Source: Rhinopomastus cyanomelas (lineage: Eukaryota > Chordata > Aves > Bucerotiformes > Rhinopomastidae). From it: DNA of 64,000 nucleotides. The stretch's first letter is position 1, and every line of letters begins with the position of its first letter. The notes under the pieces are model-generated. The model ran no database searches. It was given only the letters and a program-made list of their open reading frames with translations, and had not been told where the DNA came from. Location of the stretch: the NCBI GenBank assembly GCA_013400115.1, contig VXBP01008650.1:1-64000 (forward strand), in the 5' to 3' direction. Below, piece after piece: positions 33,778 to 43,447 of this stretch. Made by a program: the position numbers and the translations under genes.

Positions 33778-34985
33778 TCATTAACTTACAAACAGTCTTG
33801 TGGCTGTTTTTAAATTTGGGGTTTGTAAAAACTTTTTGTAGTTAATGGAGGCTTGATTTTTAAAATATTTTTTATATTTTAAATACATTGTGGTAACAAA
33901 TCTAAACCTCTGTCCTTGTAGTTTCTAGTCAAAAGCTGAATGTGTTCTTTTTCATTTTGAGCTTTGCTAATACGGATTAAATTTTAAGACAGATTGTCAT
34001 TTTAAAGATCATAATCTTACCACAAAGTTTCTCCTTTGGTGGGCCACATGACCAGATATAATTTAATCTAATCTTAGAAAGTGAAACCAAGGTAGAGTAT
34101 TTTATGGAGATTTTATAGTTAATCAAAAAGTGAAAATTCTCTTGAGTGCAGCTGAATTTTTCACATGGGCTTCTTGCACAGTGGGAAAAAAAAGTTTATT
34201 TGAGTTGGTGGTAATTTTAGACTTAACTGAGTAATGTTATGATTGGTGGACAGACTGGTTGAGAGACGAATTTCACCTCTTGCATCAAATTGGTATTGTC
34301 CATTAATTTCAATGATGTGCTGCTGAGTTATATGCAAAATATTTTAATTTTTATGATTTGCTGGCAATGAGGAATGAATAAAATAGTAACTCTTTGTTTG
34401 CCTGCTGGTAGTCACTTGAAATTAGTTTAAGCAAAGTTTGTTGAGCAAAACTTTATTAAAATATGGCAAAGTATTGAAAAGTTTCCTAATAATGGAATCC
34501 ATTTAAATCTATCTACTGTTTTACTTTCTGATTATTAATGGAAGTTATGAGCTTTAATTCCATCTTTCTGTGCGATAGCAGATTCTGAAATTTACAGCCT
34601 CCGCATCTTTTCCTACCGTTTCCTAGCTGCACTGTCTTTAACAGGTTAAATTTGAATCAGAGTGCTCAAAACTGGTTGTAGAATACTGAAGTCAGTTCTT
34701 CAGATAAGATCAGTTATTTTTTCACCTCAAAGGAGCGAGGAAGAGGAGCCTAACTTTCTGAAATGTTTTAAAGTAGTCTTTACTTATCTAATGCATATGT
34801 GTAATTGATATATCAAAACAATTTCAGTGAAATAATTATTTTTTCCCATCCTTGCCTTAGAGATGTCAGGATGACAAGAGGCTTTTTTCACAGCATCTTA
34901 CACAAACAAATTGGTACTTGCTTCTGCTGAGATTTTAGGAATCATATACACAATTTATGCTTTGGACTGTGTGCATAGTTACAGT
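33778..34985. other. Intron between the two solo LTRs
   Basis: About 1.2 kb of AT-rich sequence without repeats or coding features. It is too short and non-coding to be the internal region of a provirus, and the two LTRs differ at their ends, so they are independent insertions. Confidence 0.7.
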
Positions 34986-34990
34986 CAGGC

Positions 34991-35764
34991 TGTCACAGTT
35001 TAGCACCAGGTTAGCCCACAAAATTACATTCTGCCCAGCCGTGCAGAAGGAAATGTCCTCCCACCCGCCCTTGGGGGAGAAAAGAAGTAAACACACTTCA
35101 GGAAACTGGAACTAGAAATATTAAACTTAATTGAACTTTATTAAAGACTTTATTAAGTAGAAAAGAAGAACCAAAAAAAAAAAGGGAAAGGGGAAAAGGG
35201 GGAGGGAAAGTGTTCTTCCTCAGTCACTCCAGTCTACCCCCCTACCCAGCCCAGACCTGCTAACCCCTAATTTCAAACAAATGCTTAAAGCTGTGGGCGA
35301 GGGGGCAGTAAAGACTGGGAATGTCCTAGGCCTTGCTTAAATGCTTAATTTAAGCATTTTCCTGTGATTGGTCCGAGATTACGGGAAGGGCTAAAGATGA
35401 GAGAGGAGAACAAGGAAGAAAAGAATGGTGGGAGGTGGTGAAGATGAAGAGAGGCAGAGAGCCGCAGAGGGACACAGACACGCTGCAATGTGCTGTGGGC
35501 CAAAATGAAATTGAACTCAAACTCCCAAGACACACAAACAGGGAGGGGGTATCAAGAAGAGGGGAAAAGGAAATCCTTGTCCCCAGATAAGGACCCCAGA
35601 ATTTGTTTGGCCTGCTTCAACTGCTCAACCTGCAGCAACCACCTCTCCACTTCCGAACCCCAACCTCTGTCCATGTGCCCGAGACAAGTTAACTCTTTAT
35701 ACGCTGGAAGAGAGTTTGATGCAGGAATAGCATGAGAAAATGTGAGTTCACCAAATCCATAACA
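34991..35764 (-). mobile_element. Second solo LTR, 774 bp, imperfect target duplication
   Basis: Ends are TGTCACAG and CATAACA. The flanks CAGGC (34986-34990) and CAGAC (35765-35769) differ at one base, as expected of an older 5-bp target duplication. On the minus strand it starts TGTTATGGATTTGG and carries AATAAAG motifs (at about 35125-35155) near its 3' end. An A-rich, G-rich tract lies at 35172-35210 and a 21-base palindrome at 35339-35359. No retroviral genes are present. The terminal sequences differ from the LTR at 32909, so it is a separate family or a distant relative. Confidence 0.8.
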
Positions 35765-35769
35765 CAGAC

Positions 35770-38700
35770 CAAACTAAGATGCCTTTGTTTTAGGAAAGTA
35801 CAAACCTAATGTCCGTATAAAGTTGTGTAATGGGGAACTGCTTTTAATTGAAGTAATACTTCCATCAAAAACTTTCAAGATGCTTCCTCTGTATTTATCT
35901 TTGTGTTTGATCACAAGACGTCCCTTCGAGCAATGCAATCTACTCCATCAAATGCAGTTGTTAAAATATTAGACTGCTGAAGATTTTAGGCAAGTTATCT
36001 CTAAATAATAACTGAAAATAAGGCACAGTCACAGAATGGGTACCTGCAAAGCCTCTGCAGTAGGCAAGGGTGGAAGTCAAATGCCAGCCAGATTGCATAG
36101 GACAGCACTGTGGGACCTGTGTCAGTAGTCAAGTCACCTGTGTCAGTCATGCTCTTGAAAGTGATAAGATTACTACCAGTGTGGCAATGGCCTGTTGTTA
36201 GGTGGACATTACACTGGACACTGGCAGTGTTTCTGTGTTGTGTATGGGACAAAATACTGAACTGAGTTGGAAGGCATGAGGTGGAGTTGAGGAGAAGTCT
36301 TCCTTTCTGTCCCACCTAAATCAATTAAAAAAAAAAGAAAAGCAGCTGCTTGGAGAACTGAACTCAAAGCCAGAAACGAATGCAGCATATAAAATCAATA
36401 ATGCGTTTCAAGCTCAAGTCTGAGGCATAGTACTGATGTTTAAATGAATTACAGCAAGCAAAAGTATGGATCTGTGTAGATTTAAAGGCTTATTAAAGAA
36501 AATGTAAAAGGGGAAAATGCATACAATTATGAATGGAACTAGCAGAAAAAAGTGTAGAAGTACTGTGCCTGCCAGAAAAAAAAGTGGATATTCTGAGGGG
36601 TTTATTGATTTTTGTTTCTAATAGAGGCAGGTTTTATTGTTTGGTGGTTTAATGTGGAGAAATTCTTATCCTTCAAAGACAGTGGACTGAGCTTTGGAGG
36701 AATATTTTTTCCATGAGAAATATTGATGCTCCATTTGCTTTTGAAATTAAAAAAGCCTCATTGTATTCCTATACAGTATCTCAAATTTTTCTTACTATAA
36801 GAAGCACAGTATTAAAAGTACAGATGTTATTTTCCAGGTATTTCATTGCAGTTGGCATTCCTGTTGTTAACTGCTAATCTGCAAATAGCTCTTTACTTAA
36901 AGGTTGGAGTTATTCCCCGGTAAGAGATTGTCTGTTACCACAGTTTTGCAAACCATAGGTATTTTTGCCTCTATAGAAAGCTTACCACTTTTGTATTTAA
37001 AAACAAATACAGATATATGATGAAAAGAACTAGAGTTCTGAAAAGTCTGTTATATTTGCTTTAATTTCACAGTGTTGTGAAATCTCTTGTGCCCTCAAGG
37101 CTCCTGTTTGGAGTAGGGATGATCATTGAACTGTGACACATCAAACATGTTCATTTTCATTGAGAGACTTGATCATGTCATATGCCTAATTAGCTACTCC
37201 ACAGGCCCTCCAATGCTATTTTAAATATTTCTAGAAGTTAGTCATGCAAAAGAAATAATGGAATATGAAGCGAATTCTTACAGTACAGGCACTGGCCCTG
37301 ATGCTGAGTTTAGCTATTGGCTTTCTTGTCAGCCAGGCAAAACCTTGTAGTTGAAGGAAGAGCTTGGCACAAGACTTTGTTGTCATGAAGCGTAGGATTG
37401 TCTCACTTCTAGCCTCTGTACCAAAATACCTTAGGCTTTCTTTCAGATATTGGAACAAGCTAAGAACTGAGTAAAATACAGATACCTGTAAAAGTCAAAG
37501 AATAACTGTGACTACTAGAAATGTTCTGTGTCAGCCCTACACATGATAAGCTATAGAGTGCTCTACTCTGATGACTGACTGACATTCACAGGTGAATCAC
37601 AATATTAGTTTTCCCATGTTCTGAGTCTGGCTGTCATTTAAAGCAAAAAGTTCTGGGTCTGGCTCTCAAGACAAAAAGTACAAGATCATGAATAGCACCT
37701 GTTTCTTATATGTCTTGCTCCTCCTAGACTTCATAGAATTATTATTTAAACTTTTTTGGCTTGGGATCAAAAACTAAACAGAAAGAGATCAATTTGTAGG
37801 CAAAATACAAATTATTGCATTCCACTTTTCGGTTTCTTTTCATGTGGAGCTTGGTGTGATTAATCTGAAATAAGTGCAGTCTGGGAAAGGCTTTGTGTCT
37901 AATAAAGATTAATGTTTTTGAGACTAGTTTCAAACTGCTACTAGAAAGTGCATCGGATATGCAGAGTGACTCTCTTCCACAGTTTTAGAACAGACATTTC
38001 TTGATTGCATTCTCCTTTGTTCTAAAATCAGAGGAAGACTCTTGCTTTTCAGTGTTGATTCCTATGATGATGAAGCTCACTGAGGGTATGCTACAGTGAT
38101 CATGTTGCAAGTTGTTTAATGTAATTTTCCTGGTGGCTTTGAGGGTGGGTTGATGCATAGGAGGGATCTGTGTGATGTATGTCCACTGGCCAAGGCAGGT
38201 GTTGCCAACACATTCTGCTGTTGTTACCAGATACAATGCCTTGTTTGTAGCTGTCTGAACTGTAGTAGAATTTTGGGAGCCTTCTTGCAGACTTTCGTGA
38301 CAGTGTTTGTAGTCTGCATTTTAGCCTGAGAGGCTTTTGTAATTGAGGACCAGCACTCTGGTTTCACCTCCAAGAACCTCATCTTCCATGGATAAGCGTA
38401 AATGGAATCAAAATGCAATGAAAGAAAATACATTTTAATGTGGGAAACATTAAAGAAATAAAACATACCTGTTTAAAAACAAGTTATACATAAACAAGCA
38501 TTCAAGTATAACAACGAATTATCTTTTTCCTGCCTGGATGAGACAAAATTAACCTTTTGAGGTGATATAAGCTGTAACTGTGTATGTCACTGGTATATTC
38601 CTGTATGGATAGCAATGGAATATTAAAGATGTGGATATTTCAATCAATGACTAAAGCTTGTTGTGGCATCTTTTTAGTTGAGAATGGTGGAAGCTTTGAT

Positions 38701-39637
38701 AAAAAGGTAAATAGAGTTTGATAGAAGCAGGCAGAGAGAGCAGAGGGGAAACTAATGCAGTTTTTTCAATTCTGGAAAATGTTATTCTGGATAATTGGGC
38801 AAGAAACTACAGCTTTGTACGTTTTTCTTCTAGTCTGGGGCAACCTTTTAGCAAAATGGATGAAAAATATCTATGTGTTCTGCTTTATTGGTAACAAAGA
38901 ACAGCAACACATTTTAAGGATTAATTAGGACCTATGGGGAGCTGATCTAGACAGAGTGGCAGTGCTTTGATTGGGGGTCTGACCTTCCATTGCACTGGTC
39001 ACAGTGAATGACATGGCCAGATGGTAAGCGCAGCCACCACTGAGGTGCTGTGTGTCAGCTTCTCCCTGAGTGCATGATGTGAGTGCTTCTGAGGAATGGC
39101 TCATCTGCGCCTTGGTGATCTACCCTTAGCTGGGAAACTGGGTAAAGAGTTGAGCATTATCTAATAGTAGAGTATAATGAATTTTGGACTAGAAGCAGTA
39201 TAGACCCCACTCATAGGTTAGTGTAATTATTATTCAAATACTCAGTGCTTTATTTCAATAAACCTCACTTTGGACTCTGGACTTGGACCCTTATTTCTTC
39301 AAAAGGTAGATAGCAGCATATTTTTATTTTATTGTTCTTTTTGGCTAGTCTTCAGAATTTAGGTCTCTTTAGTTGAGACTACCCATTCTGTGTGTTTGCA
39401 TCTGTCATTGCATTAATAGTGTTTCTAAGTAGAAAAAGCAGTATGCATGGGATAATAGTGTTGTGTAAGGGCAATGTAAAGGGCTACCAAGTGACCAATA
39501 GGTATTTTGTTTTGATGGTATTGGGCTATGGTCAAAGATGCAAATGTTTTAGAATGTTAAGGGCGTTATCTTACACTTTGTCCGTTACATTGCCTGGTTT
39601 GAAACATCTAAAAGTGTAACATACTTTTTCTTTACAG
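35770..39637. other. MAST4 intron up to the second exon
   Basis: AT-rich with one possible LTR fragment (39000-39305). The segment 36001-36315 is less AT-rich and has a 104-codon antisense frame with no motif. The last bases before the exon, TACTTTTTCTTTACAG, form the acceptor. Confidence 0.6.
39000..39305 (+). repeat. Possible LTR 3' fragment
   Basis: The segment ends with TTTCAATAAACCTCACTTTGG followed by TGGACTCTGGACTTGGACC and TTATTTCTTCA. A polyadenylation signal with a T-rich run to CA resembles an LTR R-U5 end. The left boundary is not visible and no target duplication was found. It could equally be ordinary intron. Confidence 0.22.
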
Positions 39638-39759
39638 GCAAGTATCTGCTTCCCAATGTAACTGGCCAGCAGCTGTGGCAACCTGCAGAAACTTCTAATC
39701 TTGTCCGCATGCGCTACCAAGCACTTGGGCAGTCAGCACCTTCGCTTACTGCTAGTTTG
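39638..39759 (+). CDS. MAST4: MAST4 internal coding exon (segment before the shared KELSLPRRG exon)
   Basis: Two bases complete the glycine codon split from the preceding exon; then 40 codons follow, reading KYLLPNVTGQQLWQ, then PAETSNLVRMRYQALGQ and SAPSLTASL. The block LVRMR-QALGQSAPSL is, from memory, a signature of MAST kinases. The YLLPN start and the TASL end fit MAST4 better than MAST2 (QLLP, TAGL). The acceptor is CTTTACAG and the donor TTG|GTAAGT, both near consensus. The exon ends in phase 0, as does the alternative first exon about 20 kb downstream, so both can splice into the same next exon, which lies beyond this window. The intron upstream is 19,366 bases. The exon shows no damage and no repeat within about 900 bases downstream. 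Confidence 0.9.
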
Positions 39760-40694
39760 GTAAGTAACTTTTTTAGAACTAGGAGTGTACAAAAATCTGT
39801 GTATGGGGATCATACAGGGATGGGGATTTTATTTCCAGATCAGAGTCTCCTTGATAAGCTACATTTTTAAAGTACCTAATGTATTTCTGCCTATAATATT
39901 GCTTAATATGTTGAGTAGAGCTGAATGATGTTTATGGTTGCAGTAACTCTGAATTATGTGACTGGATTTTGCATAAAAGCTGAGCTGAATGATGCATTAA
40001 TATAGTTATTTGCATTTGAGTGGTTTCCTTTCTAAAAAAACTGCCAACCCCACAATAAAGCATGCTTTTGAAGACAACAGAAGGTAGATGACCTTTCTCC
40101 TGAGCGTTCTTTTCTACCAATGTATTTATGTCCACTTTCTGTGCGACTCACTCTGTTTTCAGGAGATAATGGGTATATGAATGATGAGCTTAATTAAGTC
40201 CTATGAATAAAATGATAGGAAAAGGGAAAGAGGAAGAAACACCTCATACACTTGAACTTTCAACTTCTTGCTTTCCAGCAGCCACAATGCTCCTTTGTGC
40301 TTCTGTATATTATGACCTGAATATAGTCTTCTGTATAGCAAAATCTCAAAAAGCCTTGAAATTTAATATATGGGGTCATTGAAAGGACCCCATATACTAT
40401 GCTGTTCTTTGTATAACACTAATTCTTCAACAAGAAATAAATTTATTAATAAGCAGAAGAGTTTTATTAATGCTTTCCCCCACCCTTCTGCCTTTTGGCT
40501 GGTTACTAAAACTTTGCAGATCCATGCCAACTTTCTAGGGGAACACTTCTACAGTGTTCAGGTAAAGAATGCTATGAACAAACGATGTTGAACTGGTACC
40601 AACATGCTGGTTTTTCCAATTATATGGAGATAGCCACTTTTTCCATCAGTCTGTCTGAAATAGTACTTAACTTCAAGTACAACAAGCTGTGACA
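39760..40694. other. Intron directly downstream of the second exon
   Basis: Begins with the donor GTAAGTAAC. AT-rich, with no repeat or gene seen. Confidence 0.65.
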
Positions 40695-41738
40695 GCAGCC
40701 TTGCAGCTATAGGCCCTGGTTCTCATGCAAGATTTTAACTGCCCAGATATTTGCTGGAAGACCTACTCAGGCAGCAACACACAGTCCAGGAGGTTCCTTC
40801 AGTGCATTGGTGGCAATTTCCTGATGCAAATGGTGGAAGAGCCCACTAGGACAGGTGTGCTACTGTACTCACCAACTCACCAACAAGGCGGGTCTGGTTG
40901 AAGGAATGAAGGCTGAGGGCAGGCTTGGTTGCAGTGACCATGAGATGGTGGAGTTGAGGGTCTCCTGTGGTAGGGACAGAATAGCTAGCAGAACCACAAC
41001 CCTGGACTTCAGGAGGGCCAACTTTGGCCTTTTCAAGCAATTGCTAGGGGAAATCCCATGGGACAGGGTACCGGCAGGTAAAGGAGCTCAAGGTAGCTGT
41101 TTAACATTGAAAGACTACTTTCTTGAAGCACAAGAAAAGAGCATTCCAACAGGAAAGAAGTCAAGAAAGGGAGCCAGAATACCTGAGTGGTTAAACAGGC
41201 AGCTGCTGGGCAAACTCAAGGGGAAGAAGAAAGCCTTTAGGTCATGGAAGGAGGTGATGGCCACTTGGGGTGATTATGAGGCTGTGGTGAGAGAATGTAG
41301 GGATGCAACTAGAAAAGCCAAGACGTCCTTGGACTTAAACCTTGCAAGAGAGGTCAAGGGCAACAAAAAGGGCTTCTTTCAATACATGGCAGGTAAAACT
41401 AAACCTAGAGGCAATGTAGGCCCCCTGCAGAATGAGGTAGATGCCCTGGAGACAGAGGATACAAAGAAAGCAGAGATACTGAACAGCTGCTTTGCCTCTG
41501 TCTATACTTCTGGGGGCTGTCTTGATATCAAGCCCCAGATTGCAGAGGCTCCAGAGGAAGTGGAGGCAAGAGAAGAGCATGCCTTGGTTGCTGAAGACTG
41601 GGTTAGGGATGAGTTGATCAAACTGCATGTACACAAATTCATAGGCCCAGATGGGATGGACCCGTGCATACTAATGGAGACAGCAGAAGTCATTGCTAAG
41701 CCACTCTCTATCACCTTTTCTAAGTCCTGGGGATCAGG
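40695..41738 (+). mobile_element. CR1 LINE, plus strand, endonuclease-RT linker part
   Basis: Begins LVLMQDFNCPDICWK and runs through the linker between endonuclease and RT to KPLSITFSKSWGS, where it is cut by a single N at 41739. The body is well preserved. The 3' continuation is scrambled (see 41740-42144). The true 5' end is not resolved; similarity begins at about 40695. Confidence 0.88.
40855..41738 (+). pseudogene. CR1 ORF2 linker, about 290 codons open up to a single N
   Basis: This is the longest open CR1 frame in the window. It reads LGCSDHEMVELRV near residue 30, TTLDFRRANFGLFKQLL near 50-65, LNLAREVKGNKKGFFQYM near 160-175, AEILNSCFASVYTSGG near 208-223 and IGPDGMDPCIL near 263-273. 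It lies between the endonuclease and the RT core. A frameshift at about 40860-40880 separates it from the upstream QDFNCPDICWK part. It cannot be judged past the N at 41739. The good state of the frame suggests a younger insertion. Confidence 0.85.
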
Positions 41739-41739
41739 N

Positions 41740-41888
41740 TAGAGCAGTGTAGGAGGTTTCATATGAATGTTAGAAGGAACTTCTTCACATTGAGGGCGAC
41801 AGCACACTGGAACACAGGCTGCCCAGGGGAGTTGTGGAGTCTTCTTTTAAGTACCGCCTGGATGTGTTCCTATGTGACTTGGTCTAGG
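41740..41888 (+). mobile_element. CR1 3'-end piece lying between two Ns
   Basis: Bounded by single Ns at 41739 and 41889. It encodes the ORF2 C-terminus (MNVRRNFFTLRATAHWN) and the CTATGTGACTTGGTCTAGG block, which belong about 1.5 kb downstream of the flanking parts. It sits between the linker and the RT start, so order is broken. Either a separate element or a misplaced contig. Confidence 0.8.
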
Positions 41889-41889
41889 N

Positions 41890-42144
41890 CACTGGATGAT
41901 AGCAAATGTCACTCTAATCTTAAAAAAGGGTTAGAAGGAGTACCCGGGTAACTATAAACCGGTCAGCTTCACCTGCATCCCAGGAAAGGTGATGGAACAC
42001 CATGTCCTAGAGGCTGTCTTCAGGCACATCAAGGACAGGAGGCTCATTAGGGACAGTCAGCATGGCTTGACAAAGGCAAACTCATGCTTGACCAACCTGA
42101 TAGCCTTTTATGAGGGCATAACCAGGTGGATAGATGATGGCAGA
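41890..42144 (+). mobile_element. CR1 RT N-terminal segment, plus strand, cut by N at 42145
   Basis: Reads as ANVTLILKKG, NYKPVSFTCIPGKVMEHHVL and DSQHGLTKANSCLTNLIAFY, the segment that should follow 41738 after about 30 bases. It stops at the N at 42145, and unrelated intron follows. The RT catalytic part is missing. Confidence 0.85.
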
Positions 42145-42490
42145 NTTATGCTTCTATGAAGTCTACGCTTAAAATTCTAATCATGGCTTCTGCTTCTGTG
42201 TCTTTCAGGAAGATGTGTTTTATTTGACTCCTCAGTGATTGTTTCTTGGAAGTTCTGTGCTTTAAGCGTAATACCTTCAGGGCAAATAGTGTCAGCACAG
42301 GCATTTTATTTCTGTTTTACTAAGAAAAACTTACTTCATTGTGAAGGTGGCATGTGGATTATGGAAGTACTTTGACACTGAGGTGGTGGAGTGTGTCCAA
42401 TGAATGGCCTGGAGGACAGGTCTTACGAGGAGTGGTTTAGAGAACTGGGGTTGTACTGTCTAGAGAAGAGAAGGATGAGCAGAGACCTTA

Positions 42491-43140
42491 TCATAGAATC
42501 ATAGAATCATAGAATCATAGAATCATTACTGATCGGAAGGGACCTGAAAGATCATCTAGTCCAATCCGCCTGCAACAGCAGGATCACCTAAACCAAGTCA
42601 CACAGGAACCCGTCCAGTCGGGTCTTGAACATCTCCAGAGAAGGAGACTCCACAACCCCCCTGGGCAGCCTGTTCCAGTGCTCTGTCACCCTCACCGTGA
42701 AGAAGTTCCTTCTCAGGTTGATGTGGAACCTCCTATGTTCCAGCTTACAACCATTGCCCCTTGTCCTATCACTACATGACACCGAGAACACCCCAGTGCC
42801 ATCGTCCTGACACCCACCCTTCAAATATTTGTAGACATTAATGAGGTCACCCCTCAGTCTCCTCTTCTCCAACCTCAAGAGACCCAGCTCCCTCAACCTC
42901 TCCTCATAAGGGAGGTGTTCCACCTCTCTTATCATCTTTGTTGCCCTACGCTGAACTCTCTCCAGCAGCTCCACATCCCTCTTGTACTGAGGAGCCCAGA
43001 ACTGGAAACAATACTCCAGGTGTGGTCTCACCAGGGCAGAGTAGAGGGGGAGAAGAACCTCTATCAATCTGCTAACCACCCCTCTTCTAATCCACCCCAG
43101 GATGCTGTTGGCCCTCTTGGCCACAAGAGCACATTGCTGG
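42491..43140 (-). mobile_element. Young CR1, minus strand, inserted in an older CR1
   Basis: Starts with nearly four repeats of ATCATAGA and GGAAGGGACCTGAAAG, and runs 650 bases to the middle of the ORF2 C-terminal region, where it is 5'-truncated. The coding frame is uninterrupted to its natural stop. Its position inside another CR1 in opposite orientation dates it as the later arrival. Confidence 0.93.
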
Positions 43141-43148
43141 CTTTTCAA
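42588..43148 (-). pseudogene. CR1 ORF2 C-terminal part, about 186 codons open
   Basis: Reads through QCALVAKRANSILGWIRRG, ALVRPHLEYCFQFWAPQYKR, ELLERVQRRATKMIREVEHL and the end TRLDGFLCDLV with the expected stop. No frameshift, which supports recent insertion. It contains only sequence after the RT catalytic core, so it has no activity. The first few codons belong to the host element. Confidence 0.85.
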
Positions 43149-43447
43149 CTACCTGAAAGGAGGTTGTAGGGAGTTAGGGGTCAATCTCTTCTCCTAAATC
43201 ACTAGAGATAGGACAAGAGGCGCTTTAGATTGGACATGAGGAAAAACTTTTTCAATGAAAAGAGTGGTCAGGCATTGGAACAGACTCTCAGGGAAGTGGT
43301 GAAGTCACTGTCCCTGGCAGTGTTAAAAAAAAATGTATAGATGGGGCACTTGGAAACATGGTGTAGTGATCATGTTGTTGTAGGGTTAATGGTTGGACTT
43401 GGTGATCTTGGAATCTCTTCCAGCATTAATGATTCTATGATTCTATA

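Larger units (their letters stand above)
42380..43447 (+). mobile_element. Old CR1 3' end, plus strand, split by a younger CR1
   Basis: The left part (42380-42490) starts GAGGTGGTGGAGTGTGTCC and ends AGAGACCTTA. The right part (43141-43447) resumes with CAACTACCTGAAAGGAGGTT and runs to the tail ATGATTCTATGATTCTATA. The two parts join collinearly if the 650 bases between are removed. It belongs to a diverged CR1 subfamily (KNFFNEKSGQALEQTL-like coding in the right part). Confidence 0.88.

Noticed and set aside
32909..35764. The two LTRs as ends of one provirus
   Set aside because: They differ at their termini, each has its own target duplication, and the 1.2 kb between them has no retroviral coding sequence.
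36001..36315. 104-codon antisense frame
   Set aside because: No motif, no splice signals, and its length fits chance for this sequence.
42491..42530. ATCATAGA repeats as a CRISPR-like array or independent microsatellite
   Set aside because: These are the tail units of a CR1 element, directly followed by its conserved 3' end.
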